Below are positions 6,163 to 6,192 of a DNA stretch of 6,192 bases, piece by piece. The stretch lies in assembly GCA_937927445.1 (NCBI GenBank), contig CALAOB010000162.1, positions 1 to 6,192 of the forward strand. Direction: 5' to 3'. Position numbers and translations under genes: made by a program. The stretch's first letter is position 1. Each line of letters begins with the position of its first letter. The notes beneath the pieces were generated by a model, which ran no database searches, was not told the origin of the DNA, and was given only the letters and a program-made list of their open reading frames with translations. Source of the stretch: an uncultured Oribacterium sp. Lineage in GTDB: Bacteria; Bacillota; Clostridia; Lachnospirales; Lachnospiraceae.

Positions 6163-6192
6163 ATATATTTAACACTTTTCACCAAATAGTGC
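6160..6192 (-). promoter_or_regulatory. Probable core promoter region of the operon, exact boxes uncertain
   Basis: This is the only AT-rich stretch upstream of the first gene. On the minus strand it contains TATATG/TATGTT (within 6167-6160) and TTAAAT (6172-6167), both 4 of 6 matches to a -10 box. A TTGGTG at 6185-6180 is too close to the former (14 bases for TATGTT) for a standard promoter. For TTAAAT the -35 box would lie beyond the window edge. A promoter here is expected from the operator position and the gene order, but the boxes cannot be fixed. Confidence 0.4.

Noticed and set aside
5263..6189. Plus-strand open frame of 308 codons
   Set aside because: It is antisense to the binding-protein gene and crosses its operators and promoter. 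The product is a low-complexity Leu/Cys/Arg-rich chain without a domain.
1..6192. CRISPR array, insertion sequence, tRNA or phage genes
   Set aside because: No regularly spaced repeats, transposase, terminal inverted repeats or cloverleaf-like sequence were seen; the window is fully explained by one sugar operon.

Overview
The window looks like one complete maltodextrin (alpha-glucan oligosaccharide) uptake and processing operon from a Gram-positive anaerobe of the Clostridia, most likely Lachnospiraceae. This placement is an inference. It rests on the purine-rich AGGAGG/AGGGG ribosome binding sites, the lipoprotein binding protein with an Ala/Glu/Thr-rich linker after the lipobox Cys, the absence of a dedicated ATPase gene, and the malQ-lacI arrangement. 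Base composition is moderately GC-rich (roughly 50-60% by eye). No species can be named from the sequence alone.

All five genes are on the minus strand and are read from the right edge of the window to the left. In transcription order: an AT-rich promoter region and a striking operator array (about 6127-6192); a leader of about 150 bases; a lipoprotein solute-binding protein (5976-4576); a 164-base spacer ending in an intrinsic terminator (4459-4428); two ABC permease subunits of the MalF and MalG type (4411-3569 and 3567-2734, one base apart); 4-alpha-glucanotransferase malQ (2715-1171); a LacI-family repressor (1164-85); and a strong terminator (75-49). The long open frames on the plus strand are shadows of these genes.

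The binding protein captures the sugar outside the membrane and MalF/MalG pass it through. The ATPase is not encoded here and presumably comes from a shared MsmX/MalK-type protein elsewhere in the genome. MalQ then rearranges the imported maltodextrins in the cytoplasm. The LacI protein, last in the same operon, most likely represses the operon through the operators at its head, so it would also control its own synthesis. The terminator after the binding-protein gene would let that gene be expressed more strongly than the permeases.

I see no undescribed system here. The most unusual parts are regulatory: the operator array has five CpG steps exactly 6 bp apart, which also reads as three contiguous 12-bp GTT-N6-AAC sites with a perfect 18-bp palindrome in the middle. 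The spacer with its partial terminator is the next most interesting part.
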